A stretch of DNA of 64,000 bases from Amycolatopsis alkalitolerans. Lineage in GTDB: Bacteria; Actinomycetota; Actinomycetes; Mycobacteriales; Pseudonocardiaceae. The DNA lies in the NCBI RefSeq assembly GCF_006152065.1, contig NZ_VDFW01000004.1, forward strand, positions 62,001 through 126,000. The letters are read 5' to 3'. Shown one piece after another: positions 8,775 to 18,176 of the stretch. Within the stretch, counting starts at the first letter, position 1. Every line of letters starts with the position of its first letter. The notes under the pieces are model-generated. The model ran no database searches, had not been told where the DNA came from, and saw only the letters and a list, made by a program, of their open reading frames with translations. Made by a program: the position numbers and the translations under genes.

Positions 8775-9947
8775 TTACCATCCCTCCGGGGTCGGGTATG
8801 AGCCGTCTGCGTTGCGTGGGATGTGGGTGTCTGCCCGGGATCCCGGTTTGCCATCGAGTCGGACAGGTTGATTGTATTCGTTGGTGAACTTGACGTAGCC
8901 GTTCGGGTATCGCGGATCGGCGCCGGGCTCCATGACACGGACAGAATTCGCGTCGCCGGAGGATCCCGGTTTTTGCCACACGGTTCCTTGCCCGTTGTTG
9001 GTGGATCGTGACGACCAGCCTTCTTGTGCTCCCGCTGGCGGGGACGAGTCCGCGGCGGAAGCTCCCGCGCTGTCGCTGGTGCTGTTGACCTTGATGGGTT
9101 CGACGTGGTCGTCGCCGGCGGCGTGGGTTGCCATGTTCGCGACGGCGGCGCCGGTGATCGAGGCTCCGGTGGCGATGCCGGCGGCGGAGACGACGTTGAG
9201 CGGCACGCCGGCGACCGCACCCACGCCGGTGGCGTCCAAAAGCCCGCCGAAGGCCTCGCCGGCCGCGCTGATCACCGTAAGGCCCGCACCCCCTGCGGCG
9301 GCGAGGACATCCAACGGGTGGTTCAGCATGGCGTTACCGAAGGAGGCCATCCCGTTCACGACATCGGCGCCGGCCTGTGCGAGGGTGTGCCCGAGGTCGT
9401 CCAGCCAACTGGATTCCTGCGGTGCCTGGCTAGCGCGGTCACGCAGCGTCTGGGCGGTGACGTTCCCGCTGTCGGCAAGCTGGGTGCGGGCGCGGTGCAG
9501 CGTGTCGCGAGCGGCTTGTCGCTGCGTCTCGCCCGGGTCGGTGAACGCCGGCGGGGCCTGGTTGTTCGCGGTGGCCTGGTTGACTGCCTGGTCGTGTGCG
9601 GTCTTGGCCTGTTGGGTGCCGGCTTGGCCCTGGTTCCAGAGGGAGATCGCTTCGGTCGCCTGGGCCTGCGCCCACCGCAGCGTGCTGGCGTAGTCGGTGA
9701 GCGCCCCGCTGGCGGCCTGCAACGAATCGGCCGCCGCGTACCATTTTCCCGGTTCGTAGGAGAACTTGTCATGAAACGCTGACGCGGCGGGCCCTTGCCA
9801 GGCGCCGGTGTCGATCGCTTTCAACCCGTCGGCGGCGTCACCAGCTTCCCCAGCTCGCGCCTGCAGCACGCGTGCGTTCTCTTCGATCGCCTCCGGCTTG
9901 CCCGGAATCAAGGCTGCCGGGTCCTGGGTCTCGCCGAGCTCAGCCAC
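8775..9947 (-). CDS. WXG-type polymorphic toxin (type VII secretion substrate)
   Basis: The protein has 390 residues. Its N-terminal ~110 residues form a helical WXG100-like domain with the turn 'GAWQGPAASAF'. An Ala/Gln-rich helical linker and a hydrophobic Gly/Ala segment around residues 210-290 follow, then a Ser/Pro-rich spacer. The compact C-terminal module of ~65 residues contains 'YPNGYVKFTNEYNQPVRL' and 'RADTHIPRNADGSYPTPEGW'. That tail looks like a small polymorphic-toxin domain, but I cannot name the family with confidence. The GTG at 9947 overlaps the EspC-like gene by eight bases, with GAGGGGG ten bases upstream. A DUF6188 protein follows immediately as the likely immunity protein. 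No secretion machinery is in the window, so export would use an ESX system elsewhere. Confidence 0.7.
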   Translation of the reverse strand: MAELGETQDPAALIPGKPEAIEENARVLQARAGEAGDAADGLKAIDTGAWQGPAASAFHDKFSYEPGKWYAAADSLQAASGALTDYASTLRWAQAQATEAISLWNQGQAGTQQAKTAHDQAVNQATANNQAPPAFTDPGETQRQAARDTLHRARTQLADSGNVTAQTLRDRASQAPQESSWLDDLGHTLAQAGADVVNGMASFGNAMLNHPLDVLAAAGGAGLTVISAAGEAFGGLLDATGVGAVAGVPLNVVSAAGIATGASITGAAVANMATHAAGDDHVEPIKVNSTSDSAGASAADSSPPAGAQEGWSSRSTNNGQGTVWQKPGSSGDANSVRVMEPGADPRYPNGYVKFTNEYNQPVRLDGKPGSRADTHIPRNADGSYPTPEGW

Positions 9948-10263
9948 CCTTGACCGCCCCCTCGCCGGGATCGCCACCCAGAGTCCGGGCAGTCGCATCA
10001 TCGACGCCGCGGTAGGCGTTCGCGGCACGGGTGAGGGCGCTGCCGATCTTGTCGGCGTCGTCGGTGAGCATGTCCAGGCCGTCGGACCAGCGCACGCAGA
10101 AGTCCATCAGCGCGTCGTGCACACCCTGATGGCCATACAGTCCGGCATCGCCGCATAGGCCGCGGAGCTGGAAACTCTGCTGATCCTTGACGCTGCGACT
10201 GATCCCCCTTCCTGCCTCCGCCACCTTGTCGACATCGACATGAAACCCCCGACCATCCACCAT
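9940..10263 (-). CDS. EspC/ESX-like small secreted partner protein
   Basis: This 107-residue helical protein begins 'MVDGRGFHVDVDKVAEAG', as EspC-like ESX-associated proteins do. It carries a C-terminal YxxxD motif ('AYRGVDD'), the export signal of type VII secretion substrates. The ATG at 10263 has GAGGGGG eight bases upstream and is preferred over the GTG at 10284. It is the first gene of the toxin operon and probably forms the helical-hairpin partner of the WXG toxin for export. The partnership is inferred from the overlapping genes. Confidence 0.68.
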   Translation of the reverse strand: MVDGRGFHVDVDKVAEAGRGISRSVKDQQSFQLRGLCGDAGLYGHQGVHDALMDFCVRWSDGLDMLTDDADKIGSALTRAANAYRGVDDATARTLGGDPGEGAVKGG

Positions 10264-10573
10264 GGAAACCACCCCCTCGAACACGCACAGTGCCCACTCA
10301 TCGTCCGGCAGACTCGCACTGTCAGCAAGCCCCCGATCACTCTTGGACGCCGCGCGAGCACTGCAAGTTCCATCGGCGAGCGGCGGGTGGCCTGGGCGAG
10401 GCGCTTGCCGGTGACGGCGAGGACGCCAGCTGTCCGGCGGTGATTGCGCTGGTGAGCGGCCCAGCGCGGACGACGCCGTAGCTACAGTGATGGCGCTCGG
10501 CGACGGGCGGACCGAGTCGTCTACGCTCTCTCACCGCTAGATTTCTTGAAAACTGTGATCGAGGACCGGGTCT
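10264..10573. other. Divergent promoter region between toxin operon and nuclease-NTPase gene
   Basis: No gene seen. It must contain the promoters of the minus-strand EspC-like/toxin operon and of the plus-strand nuclease-NTPase gene, but I could not identify clear -35/-10 pairs or a strong operator. Confidence 0.35.
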
Positions 10574-12876
10574 GTGGTGGCGAATGGCGGAGGCAGCCGT
10601 AATGCGCGCGGAATTCGGTTTCAGAATCTGTGTGCCCTGGACTACGCGTTGCGAGAACTGGAGTCCGGTGAGGGTCGCATTACGCGGATCTCGGTCGAAG
10701 CCAGACTTGATCCGCTGACCGGACGCGTGTGCGAAGAGCTGGATTTTTCGCTGCTCGCTGGTGACGTGCCCATCGTGGATGCCCAGGTGAAGAGCGGTAC
10801 CGCCTCGAAATGCCATCTGCCAGAGATGTGGCGAGAGCTGTGGCGCCTCACGCGACGCGACGCCGAGACGTACCTGTTGGTGACAAGTCGCCGACCGGCA
10901 CCAGCTGTGCGACAACTGGCTGAGTTGCTGGCCACGCCGGCCACGGGACCCGACCAGTTCACGAGCGCTCTCTCGGAATTGTGTTCCGGGGTGCCTGACT
11001 GCGGCTCGCAGCTTGCCGAGGCAGACTCCCAACGGCGTGCCCGGCTGATGCGCACTCGGCTCGTGCTGTCCACGGACGACATCGGGTCCTATCAGGACAA
11101 GCTTCGGCGCCGTATCCGCGAATTGCGACATCGATACCGCAAGGGCGCGGGTCGGAGGTCCACCGGGCTCGTTTTCCGCAACGTTCTCGACCTCATCGCG
11201 GAACGCGCCACCGGGCGCGACGACCTCATGGTGTCGCTCGACGAGCTGCGCGATGAGATTGGCGCCGATGACCGTACAGTCGCCGAAGCGGTCAGCGAAC
11301 GCGATTGGGATGTGCACGCCGGCCTCGCCCCGGTCGTTCCCGACGTGGTACGAGAAGACCTCGCCGAATCCATCACCGATGCCTTCGCCGGACACGCCGA
11401 GAACCACGGGATTGCCTGCTGCGTCCTGTTCGGATTGTCCGGCATCGGCAAAACCTCGCTCGCCGCAGGATGGGCCGCCGACCGTGCCTACGAGTTCGAT
11501 CGCGTGTTCTGGGTGGCAGCGCAGGATACGGCAAGCCTGCAGAGATCCTTCATCGTGATCGAAGACGCACTACGGCAGTGGATAGGGCCGCCCGCCCGGC
11601 AGGCCGCCACGGGGCGCTCGGCCGAGGCTCTGCGTCAGCGTGTCCATCGGCTTCTCAGTGCGTGTCCAGGATCCTGGTTGATGGTGTTCGACAACGCGGT
11701 CGACGCCAAGGCCGTCCAATCATGGATTCCACGCCGCGGCTGGGGACGCGTGCTGGTCACGACGATCGAACAGGGAGCCTGGCACGGCAGCGGCATCTCG
11801 ACAGTCGAAGTTCCACGTATGAGCCGAGCACAGTCGGTCGACCTCCTGCGCCGCCGCCTTCTTCCTAATGTCTACCAGCCGGCCGACGATGAACGGGAAC
11901 AGCTGAACCATCTCGCCGAGTTTATGCGTGATTGGCCGCTGGCGCTGGAACTGGCCGCGGCCTACCTGTCCAGTGTCGGCACCGGACTGGGCGGGATCGA
12001 TCACTACACGGCCGAGATCCAGATCCGGCAGCGGTCCCTGGCCGACTCCGACCGCGGTCCCCACGGATATCACGGCAGCCTGGTCGGTGCCATCGAGCTC
12101 GCCGCGGAACGCATGAACGACGCCCCGCGTGGCGACGCGGGTTCCGTGCCCTCGATCATCGTTGACACCATGATCTATCTGGTGGCTCACCTGGGTGAGC
12201 ACCACATTCCGCTGCAGTTGCTGATCGACGCTGCCGCTGACGTAACCTCGCGTCCGGGTCGGTCCGTGGGATCACACGCGGTGCACCACGAGATTCTCCG
12301 ATCATTGAGCCGGCTCTCGCTCGTCCGCCGCGACCAGGATCTGGAATGGCTCGTGGACAGCGGGCTATCAGCGTCGAGTATCTCAGTGCACATGAACGAG
12401 ATCGTGCAACAGACCTTACGAGATAGACTGCATCGTCTCGATCCAGGACGTGCTGCGCAGCTCCTCCGGCACATGACTCACTATGTGGCCGAATGGCTGC
12501 ATAATGAAACGGCAAACCACGAGACGCTGCGTGCCCTGGTCCTGATGAGCATGCCCACATCGTTGCCGGTCACAACGTCGGCCGCGGTGTCGTGGACGCG
12601 GGCGTCCTCAGCTTGTGGTTCGGGATCAGCAGGGCCTTGCGCGTAGCGGGTAACGTTGCTGCGGCGAGCGGATATCTCAAACGAGCGCTGAACCAGGTAC
12701 TCGAACGCATGGACCGGGAGACTTCCGTGCCCAGCCTGCCCCCGCGATTCACCAACGCCATGGCCGGCAGGCTGCCATCCGGCTGGCACCCGGTGATGGC
12801 GTTCCGGACCGGCTACCCCACCGCCGACCCGCTGCCCAGCCCTCGCCGCCCCGCCGAGGACGCCCAACTTCGTTGA
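10574..12876 (+). pseudogene. Cap4/DUF4297-type nuclease fused to NB-ARC NTPase, frameshifted and truncated in the TPR region
   Basis: Residues 1-200 form a PD-(D/E)xK-like nuclease, with Asp57 in 'EELDFSLL' and QVK at 71-73 as in DUF4297/Cap4 effectors. A STAND NTPase follows, with Walker A GLSGIGKT at 287-294 and Walker B 'SWLMVFDNAVD' near 370-380. The frame starting at GTG 10574 ends at 12646 with a low-complexity tail. From about 12544 the homologous reading switches to the +1-shifted frame (codons GAT GAG CAT GCC...), giving 'LSLWFGISRALRVAGNVAAA' and 'LERMDRET', the start of a TPR-like sensor region. That frame stops at 12876. A one-base deletion near 12540 plus loss of most of the repeats explains this. 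If functional, the intact family would act as a phage-sensing suicide nuclease. Confidence 0.72.
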
Positions 12877-12895
12877 CCCACAAGGAGGTCACGCC

Positions 12896-13210
12896 ATGAA
12901 CCATACATTGTGGACCTGGTGGACCACCGCGCTGACCGCGATCCTGGCCCTGCTCTACGCGTGGATCGGGTTCGCCGGATACGGCCTCGACTGCGTGCTG
13001 GGACTCACCGGCGCGGTGCTCGTGCTCGCCGCCCTACTCGCCGCACGCAGATCCCGGGTCATCGCCTCGGCCCTGCTCGTCCTCGGGGCCGTGCCGCTGG
13101 CCGTCGCCGCATGGTGGAGCATCGTGGCACCCGTTGTCGGGCTGCTGATGCTGCTGCTCGGCTGGCCGGCCACCCGTGCCCAGGCCACCACCGTCCGCGC
13201 GCGGACCTGA
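12896..13210 (+). CDS. Small integral membrane protein
   Basis: The protein has 104 residues and about four hydrophobic helices ('AILALLYAWIGFAGYG', 'LTGAVLVLAALLAAR', 'ASALLVLGAVPLAVAAWW', 'IVAPVVGLLMLLLGW'). The ATG at 12896 is preceded by a near-perfect AAGGAGG seven bases upstream. No family is recognised. It is the first intact gene to the right of the broken defence gene and may be the leader of the short stretch that includes the nitroreductase remnant. Confidence 0.6.
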   Translation: MNHTLWTWWTTALTAILALLYAWIGFAGYGLDCVLGLTGAVLVLAALLAARRSRVIASALLVLGAVPLAVAAWWSIVAPVVGLLMLLLGWPATRAQATTVRART

Positions 13211-13219
13211 GGAGAACCG

Positions 13220-13554
13220 ATCGCCAGAACGTATCGAACCAACTCCGGCGCGCGCCTGGTCAACCGCGCCTTCGCGGCCATGCCCCGCCTCGGGCTGGGC
13301 AAGTCGTACCGGCACGTGCTCACCGTCCCGGGCCGCCGTACCGGCAGGCAGGCCGCCGGACGGAAACCCTGCACGTCACCGAGCTGAGCCCGCAGGGCAG
13401 CGTTCCCGTGCTGCGGCAATACCTGCGCGAGGTGCCCGTGATTCAGCCCTACTTCGACGTGAGGGCGGAGTCGCCGGACGAGGACATCGCGGCCGAGGTA
13501 CGCCTGCATCCGGTTTTCCGGCTCGGCGCACCCGACCAGACGCAGAGGACATGA
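13220..13554 (+). pseudogene. Remnant of a deazaflavin (F420)-dependent nitroreductase (DDN family)
   Basis: Two pieces of one family lie in different frames. The first, 'LVNRAFAAMPRLGLGKSYRH' then 'LTVPGRRTGR', is the N-terminal part of the DDN fold. The second, ending 'VPVLRQYLREVPVIQPYFDV' then 'AEVRLHPVFRLG', is the C terminus. The middle of the protein is missing and the frame changes near 13355. The expected start is ATC (13220-13222) after an AGGAGA ribosome site where ATG would be expected, so the start codon also appears lost. F420 use is typical of actinomycetes; this copy is dead. Confidence 0.65.
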
Positions 13555-13883
13555 GATACGACGACTCACCCCGATCGGCCCAGCCCCGCGACAACGTGAT
13601 CAGCCCAGAGACCACGGCCGAACACACGAAAACCGTGTCCCCGGCCCTGCGCTTGACGTAAAGAACCCCCAGCCGCTGCCCCCGCAGCGGGTGAAACGGA
13701 TGCGTGACAACAAGCGATCCAAAATCATCACTGGACGACGCGGCAGCATGCCGCCTCCGTCGGGATCGTCAGCACCGGGTGCGCCCAGGTGCTCAACCAC
13801 CGCAACATCGCCCGGCTCGGTCCGGCTACCGGCGACGGCAGCGCTGTCATCCCGGCCTCGGAACCGCGGGACCCACAGCGGGA
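13555..13883. other. Intergenic region with one hairpin; no supported gene
   Basis: It contains a compact hairpin at 13673-13690 and a short plus-strand frame near 13740-13890 ('VGIVSTGCAQVLNHRNIARL') that could be a further gene remnant, which I cannot assign to a family. It separates the nitroreductase remnant from the convergent uppP gene. Confidence 0.35.
13673..13690. terminator. Compact GC hairpin
   Basis: CCGCTGC (13673-13679) and GCAGCGG (13684-13690) pair perfectly around a CCCC loop. It sits between the plus-strand nitroreductase remnant and the 3' end of minus-strand uppP. There is no T tract, so it may act as a bidirectional, Rho-assisted stop. Confidence 0.4.
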
Positions 13884-14903
13884 TCAGGTGAGAGTGAAGT
13901 AGGCCAGGCAGCCCAGTCCGGCGATCACGCAGTAGATCGCGAACGGGGTCAGGGTGCGGGTTTGGAAGTAGCGGACCAGAAACCGCACCGAGAAGTACGC
14001 TCCGACCCCGGCGACCAGGCTGCCCACGAGGGTGGGACCGATCGCGCCGTGCATCTCGGGGCGCGCCAGTTCGGGAACTTTCAGCATTCCGGCGGCGGCG
14101 ATGACTGGGGTGGCCAGCAGGAACGCGAACCGCGCCGCGTCGTCGTGCCGCAGACCTCGCAGCAGGCCGCCGGCCATAGTGGCGCCGGATCGGCTGATGC
14201 CGGGCAGCAGTGCGAGGATCTGGCAGGCGCCGATCGCGATGGCCTCCCACCAGCCCAGCCGGGCCAGCCGGGCGTCGCTGGCCTCGTCGGCGGACACGGC
14301 GCGCATGCGGGTGGTGGGCTGGTTCGCCACGTCTCGCGCTGGTCCGCGTGCGGCAACCGCCGGCATGACCATCGTGGGCTGCTCGCCGATGTCCCGGCGA
14401 GACGCGGCGCCCGGCCCGGGTGTGCGGGCCGCCGCGGTCGCGCGGCGGGTGCGCTGGAGGCGTTCGACAGTGAACAGCACAATCCCGTTGAGTAAGAGGA
14501 ATACCGCGGCGGGTACAGGCTTGCCGAGGTATTCGCGCATCACCTTGTCCAGCGCCAGCCCGGCGATCCCGACCGGGATCGTGGCCACCACCAGGAGCCA
14601 CGCCAACCGCTCATCCGGGGTCGAGATGCGGCGGTGGCGGATGGAGCCGAACAACGCGCCGATGATGCGCACCCAGTCCCGCCAGAAGAAGATCACCAGC
14701 GCGGCGGCCGTCGCGACGTGCATGGCCACCAGTGAGTCCAGATACGGCGAGCCCTTCGCCGACATGTCCAGATCGCGCGCCCAACTCCCGCCGATCAACC
14801 CTGGGACCAGCACGCTGTGCCCCAGGCTCGACACGGGGAACAGCTCGCTGACGCCCTGCAGGAGGCCGACCACGATCATTTCCGGATAGGTCAAGACAGA
14901 CAT
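13884..14903 (-). CDS. uppP: Undecaprenyl-diphosphatase (BacA/UppP)
   Basis: This polytopic membrane enzyme removes a phosphate from undecaprenyl diphosphate to recycle the lipid carrier of peptidoglycan and arabinogalactan synthesis; it is also associated with bacitracin resistance. The signatures are 'LLQGVSELFPVSSLGHS' near the N terminus (catalytic Glu and Ser) and 'LLPGISRSGATMAGGLLRG' in the second half. The length of 339 residues exceeds the usual ~270-280 because of a charged cytoplasmic insert at about 150-205 ('RRATAAARTPGP...', 'VANQPTTRMRAVSA'). It starts at ATG 14903. It lies between a broken nitroreductase and ctaD, with a palindromic site 83-97 bases upstream. Confidence 0.92.
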   Translation of the reverse strand: MSVLTYPEMIVVGLLQGVSELFPVSSLGHSVLVPGLIGGSWARDLDMSAKGSPYLDSLVAMHVATAAALVIFFWRDWVRIIGALFGSIRHRRISTPDERLAWLLVVATIPVGIAGLALDKVMREYLGKPVPAAVFLLLNGIVLFTVERLQRTRRATAAARTPGPGAASRRDIGEQPTMVMPAVAARGPARDVANQPTTRMRAVSADEASDARLARLGWWEAIAIGACQILALLPGISRSGATMAGGLLRGLRHDDAARFAFLLATPVIAAAGMLKVPELARPEMHGAIGPTLVGSLVAGVGAYFSVRFLVRYFQTRTLTPFAIYCVIAGLGCLAYFTLT

Positions 14904-15384
14904 CTGCTCACTCTCGCTCCTGTGCCGGCGTCGTGCTAGGCCGCCCGAACCGTGGCCGGGCGCGTCCTCGCACTCCCGAAATCTACTACATCAGATGTAG
15001 AACTATCGGGCGGCGGTCACGGCGACCGGAAGACTGGCCCACGGCCGATCGCACCCGCGAGCTGCTGGTTTGCCGAAGCGTCGCCTGGCGTGAGAAACAG
15101 TTCATCTGCCGGTTACCACACCGTCAGCCACACCAGCTCAACGCCGAGCGATAGGTGGCGGCGTAGAACGCGTCACGGCAGAGCATGCCGGTGTTCGGGA
15201 CCTTGTTCACTCTCCCGTTCGCCCGGTAGTCGGCGAGTTTCACTCGCCCGGAATTCGGTGCGACGACGGGGATCTCAAGGTCGTCGTGGTGGCGCTCCAC
15301 ATTCGCCGTTCGCGAAGGTGTGCGCGGTCTGCGGGGTGATCGGCACCCCGAGGTGAGCGGACCAGGGCCGGGAGCCAGCCGGAC
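14904..15384. other. Intergenic region upstream of uppP and downstream of ctaD
   Basis: The uppP-proximal part holds the palindrome at 14986-15000. The part nearer ctaD contains a minus-strand frame (about 15150-15310) reading 'DLEIPVVAPNSGRVKLADY' and 'VPNTGMLCRDAFYAATY'. It looks protein-like but I cannot place it, and it has no clear start, so it may be a gene remnant. Confidence 0.35.
14986..15000. promoter_or_regulatory. Perfect palindrome upstream of uppP
   Basis: CTACATC-A-GATGTAG is a perfect 7-bp inverted repeat about 85 bases upstream of the uppP start. It is a probable operator. The TACA/TGTA arms recall BlaI/MecI operators, but the spacing is wider than that family's consensus. 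Confidence 0.5.
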
Positions 15385-17094
15385 TCATGCGTCCTTGTGT
15401 GCCTTGGGCTTACCGAAGAACGTGATCTCCCCTTCGTCCTGGAGGCGTTGGACCATGTGCGGGTAGTGCAGCTCGAACGCCGGGCGTTCGGACCGGATCC
15501 GGGGCAGTTCGGTGAAGTTGTGCCGCGGCGGTGGGCAGGTGGTGGCCCATTCGAGCGAGTTGCCGTAGCCCCACGGGTCGTCGACCGTGACGATTTCGCC
15601 GTAGCGGTAGCTCTTGAAGATGTTGTAGATGAACGGCAGCGTGGAGGCGCCGAGGATGTAGGCGCCGATCGTGGAGATCGTGTTGAGTGTGGTGAACCCG
15701 TCGGTGGGCAGGTAGTCGGCGTAGCGGCGGGGCATGCCTTCGGCGCCGAGCCAGTGCTGCACCAGGAACGTGGTGTGGAAGCCGATGAACGTGGTCCAGA
15801 AGTGGAGCTTGCCCAGCTTCTCGTCCATCATCCGGCCGGTGATCTTGGGGAACCAGAAGTAGATCCCGGCGAAGGTGGCGAACACGATCGTGCCGTAGAG
15901 CACGTAGTGGAAGTGCGCCACCACGAAATACGAGTCCGACACGTGGAAGTCGATCGGCGGTGCGGCGAGCAGCACCCCGGTCAGCCCGCCGAAGAGGAAC
16001 GTGACTATGAACCCGAGGGAGAACAGCATCGGGGTCTCGAAGGTGATGTGCCCCTTCCACAGGGTGCCGATCCAGTTGAAGAACTTCACCCCGGTCGGCA
16101 CCGCGACGAGGAAGGTCATGAACGAGAAGAACGGCAGCAGCACCGAGCCGGTCGCGTACATGTGGTGCGCCCAGACCGCCACCGAGGTCGCGGCGATCCC
16201 CAGTGTCGCGTAAACCAGGCCCTTGTAGCCGAACACGGGTTTGCGGGAGAAGACCGGGAAGATCTCCGAGGCGATGCCGAAGAACGGCAGCGCGAGGATG
16301 TACACCTCGGGATGGCCGAAGAACCAGAACAGGTGCTGCCACAGGATCACGCCGCCGTTGGCGGGGTCGAACAGGTGGGCACCGAGTTTCCGGTCCGCGA
16401 TCAACCCCAGGATGGCGGCGGTGAGGATGGGAAACGCGATCAGCACCAGGATGCTGGTGACCAGGATGTTCCAGGTGAAGATCGGCATCCGGAACATCGT
16501 CATCCCCGGCGCCCGCAGGGACAGCACCGTGGTGATCATGTTGACCGCACCCAGGATCGTGCCCAGACCACCCACGGCGAGCCCGGTCAGCCACAGATCC
16601 GCCCCGACACCGGGCGAGTGGATCGCGTCCGAGAGCGGTGTGTAGGCGAACCAGCCGAAGTCCGCGGCACCACCCGGAGTCAGGAACCCCGCGAGCACCA
16701 TCAGGCTGCCGAACAGGAACAGCCAGTAGGAGAACGCGTTCAGCCGGGGGAACGCCACGTCCGGGGAGCCGATCTGCAGCGGCAGGATGAAGTTCGCGAA
16801 CCCGAACACGCTCGGGGTCGCGTACAGCAGCAGCATCACCGTGCCGTGCATGGTGAACAGCTGGTTGTACTGCTCGTTGGACAGGAACTGCATCCCGGGC
16901 CGGGCGAGCTCGGTACGGATCAGCATCGCCATCGCGCCGCCGACCATGAAGAAGGCGAACGACGTGACCAGGTACATGATGCCGATCTGCTTGTGATCGG
17001 TCGTCCGGAACAACCGCAGCAGGACCGACCCCTTGTCCCGTTCGCGGATGAGATGCGGTCGTACGTCGATCGGCTCTGGGGCCAGCGCGGTCAC
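15385..17094 (-). CDS. ctaD: Cytochrome c oxidase subunit I (aa3 type)
   Basis: This 569-residue heme-copper oxidase subunit has twelve membrane helices and carries low-spin heme a and the a3-CuB centre. It couples O2 reduction to proton pumping. Visible family motifs include '[11 protein letters not shown]' at the N terminus, '[10 protein letters not shown]' (heme a ligand region), '[19 protein letters not shown]' (CuB His and cross-linked Tyr), 'HHMYATG' (CuB histidines) and 'VVAHFHYVL' (heme ligands). GTG 17094 is chosen because AAGGAG lies just upstream. It is a solitary ctaD with no adjacent ctaC or ctaE, so it is likely an extra copy. A TGTTA/TAACA inverted repeat sits upstream. Confidence 0.95.
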   Translation of the reverse strand: MTALAPEPIDVRPHLIRERDKGSVLLRLFRTTDHKQIGIMYLVTSFAFFMVGGAMAMLIRTELARPGMQFLSNEQYNQLFTMHGTVMLLLYATPSVFGFANFILPLQIGSPDVAFPRLNAFSYWLFLFGSLMVLAGFLTPGGAADFGWFAYTPLSDAIHSPGVGADLWLTGLAVGGLGTILGAVNMITTVLSLRAPGMTMFRMPIFTWNILVTSILVLIAFPILTAAILGLIADRKLGAHLFDPANGGVILWQHLFWFFGHPEVYILALPFFGIASEIFPVFSRKPVFGYKGLVYATLGIAATSVAVWAHHMYATGSVLLPFFSFMTFLVAVPTGVKFFNWIGTLWKGHITFETPMLFSLGFIVTFLFGGLTGVLLAAPPIDFHVSDSYFVVAHFHYVLYGTIVFATFAGIYFWFPKITGRMMDEKLGKLHFWTTFIGFHTTFLVQHWLGAEGMPRRYADYLPTDGFTTLNTISTIGAYILGASTLPFIYNIFKSYRYGEIVTVDDPWGYGNSLEWATTCPPPRHNFTELPRIRSERPAFELHYPHMVQRLQDEGEITFFGKPKAHKDA

Positions 17095-17432
17095 GGGCTC
17101 TCCTTCTCCCTGTCCACAATCTCTGCAAACATGGGAAAGGTAGCATGTTAGCAGTTAACAAAACCTGCAATTGCTATCAAGTGCGATCCCGGTCACAGAG
17201 CGGCGGGATGCGACGCGCCGGATCGTTGCGTAGTCATGGGGCGCGGCGCCGATGGAGTTTCTTTCTTACGTGCCACTGGTTACGGTATTTGTTGGCGGTC
17301 GGGCCTAGTCCCCCCGCTCCGATGGCCGTGGTTGACCAACTTTGCGAACCGTGTTCTTGCCGTGCTCGGTGATCGTGGTGCCGGACGCGACCGGTGATGG
17401 GACCGTTGCCTGGCGCGCACATCGGTATCCAG
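17095..17432. other. ctaD upstream region
   Basis: It contains the inverted repeat at 17146-17160. Further upstream, a minus-strand frame (17305 to ~17405) reads 'VASGTTITEHGKNTVRKVG', which looks protein-like but has no start of its own; it may be the frameshifted tail of the PNPOx gene at 17433-17864. No complete gene is seen. Confidence 0.35.
17146..17160. promoter_or_regulatory. Inverted repeat upstream of ctaD
   Basis: TGTTA-GCAGT-TAACA is a perfect 5-bp inverted repeat about 50-65 bases before the ctaD start. The TTAGCA segment resembles a half of the TTGCTAA/TTAGCAA operator by the ArsR gene at 19933-19948, so that regulator might act here. Confidence 0.4.
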
Positions 17433-17864
17433 TCAGGCGATGCCGGCATTTCGTGGTTGTGGGATCGCGGCGTCGGTGGCCGTCTGGCTTCCAGTGAGGT
17501 GGGCGATCACGACGCGGATGCCGTTGCGGAATGCGCCGGGCGTGGCGAGCACGGTGCTGCGCGGTAGCGGGCGTGGGCGGTCGAGCGCACTCATCGGGCG
17601 GGCCAGCCCGATCCCGCGTACGGTCCAGCACTGCTTGTTGTCCCGGTCGCGGTGGGCGAACTCGACCGATACGGGACGCCCTGCTGCTGCCCGGATCAGT
17701 GAGCGGTCGTCCCCAGTGGGGATCAGCAGGTCTCCGTCGTCGAGCATGAGGCAGAGGAGTGGAATCGGCGCCAGGTCGTCGATCGTGACGGTTCCGTACC
17801 GGCCGCGTTCGGGCGACCGGAGGAGCCGGACGCACTCGCGGTGTGTCAGCGCGACACTGTTCAT
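17433..17864 (-). CDS. Pyridoxamine 5'-phosphate oxidase-fold protein (PNPOx/FMN- or F420-binding type)
   Basis: The 143-residue split-barrel protein starts 'MNSVALTHRECVRLLRSPER', followed by 'GRYGTVTIDDLAPIPLLCLM' and 'GRPVSVEFAHRD', the typical order of strands in small PNPOx-like proteins. ATG 17864 has GAGGGGG six bases upstream. Such proteins are abundant in mycobacterial dormancy (DosR) regulons, usually with unknown substrate. A DevR-like box lies about 180 bases upstream. The last ~20 residues are not family-like, so a late frameshift is possible. A second PNPOx gene lies at 21110. Confidence 0.7.
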   Translation of the reverse strand: MNSVALTHRECVRLLRSPERGRYGTVTIDDLAPIPLLCLMLDDGDLLIPTGDDRSLIRAAAGRPVSVEFAHRDRDNKQCWTVRGIGLARPMSALDRPRPLPRSTVLATPGAFRNGIRVVIAHLTGSQTATDAAIPQPRNAGIA

Positions 17865-18176
17865 GTCGGCCCCCTCATCGCGAACAGACGGTGGATTGTG
17901 CTGGCAGATCGCGCGGGCTCGGGACCCCGACGTGCCGCCGAGCGCGGGCGAACCACTGCGGTGGGGTTTATGACGGCATCGCCGTCATTTCGTAGTGAAG
18001 GCACCGAATTGTGATACTCGATACGGCTGGATGTCACTTCCGGGTGGGGACCAAAGTCCTCGTCACCTGCGGAGCCCGGCCTGGTACCACGTCGGTCCGG
18101 CGGAGCTGCCGGCGTCGCTGGTCGGTGGCATGGTCGTGGGTGAGTTGGCGTGGATCCCTGACGCCGGTCGCGGTCC
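17865..18176. other. Intergenic region with a DevR-like box
   Basis: This lies between the malic-enzyme-like pseudogene and the PNPOx gene. The only clear signal is the DevR-like palindrome at 18046-18061. No gene seen. Confidence 0.4.
18046..18061. promoter_or_regulatory. DevR/DosR-box-like palindrome
   Basis: GGGGAC-CAAA-GTCCTC matches the core geometry of the DevR (DosR) box, GGGAC-N4-GTCCC, with one mismatch in the right arm. It is upstream of the PNPOx gene in a cluster of dormancy-type genes (CBS-BON, RafH-like, PNPOx). No DevR/DevS gene is in the window. Confidence 0.45.

Noticed and set aside
14986..15000. Palindrome upstream of uppP considered as a BlaI/MecI operator
   Set aside because: Arms contain TACA/TGTA but the spacer is longer than in that family's consensus and no blaI gene is nearby; kept as an unassigned operator.
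15397..17151. Very long plus-strand frame opposite ctaD
   Set aside because: It is exactly antisense to a gene with clear oxidase motifs and its translation is Arg/Gly/Glu-rich without domain signals, a usual artefact in GC-rich DNA.
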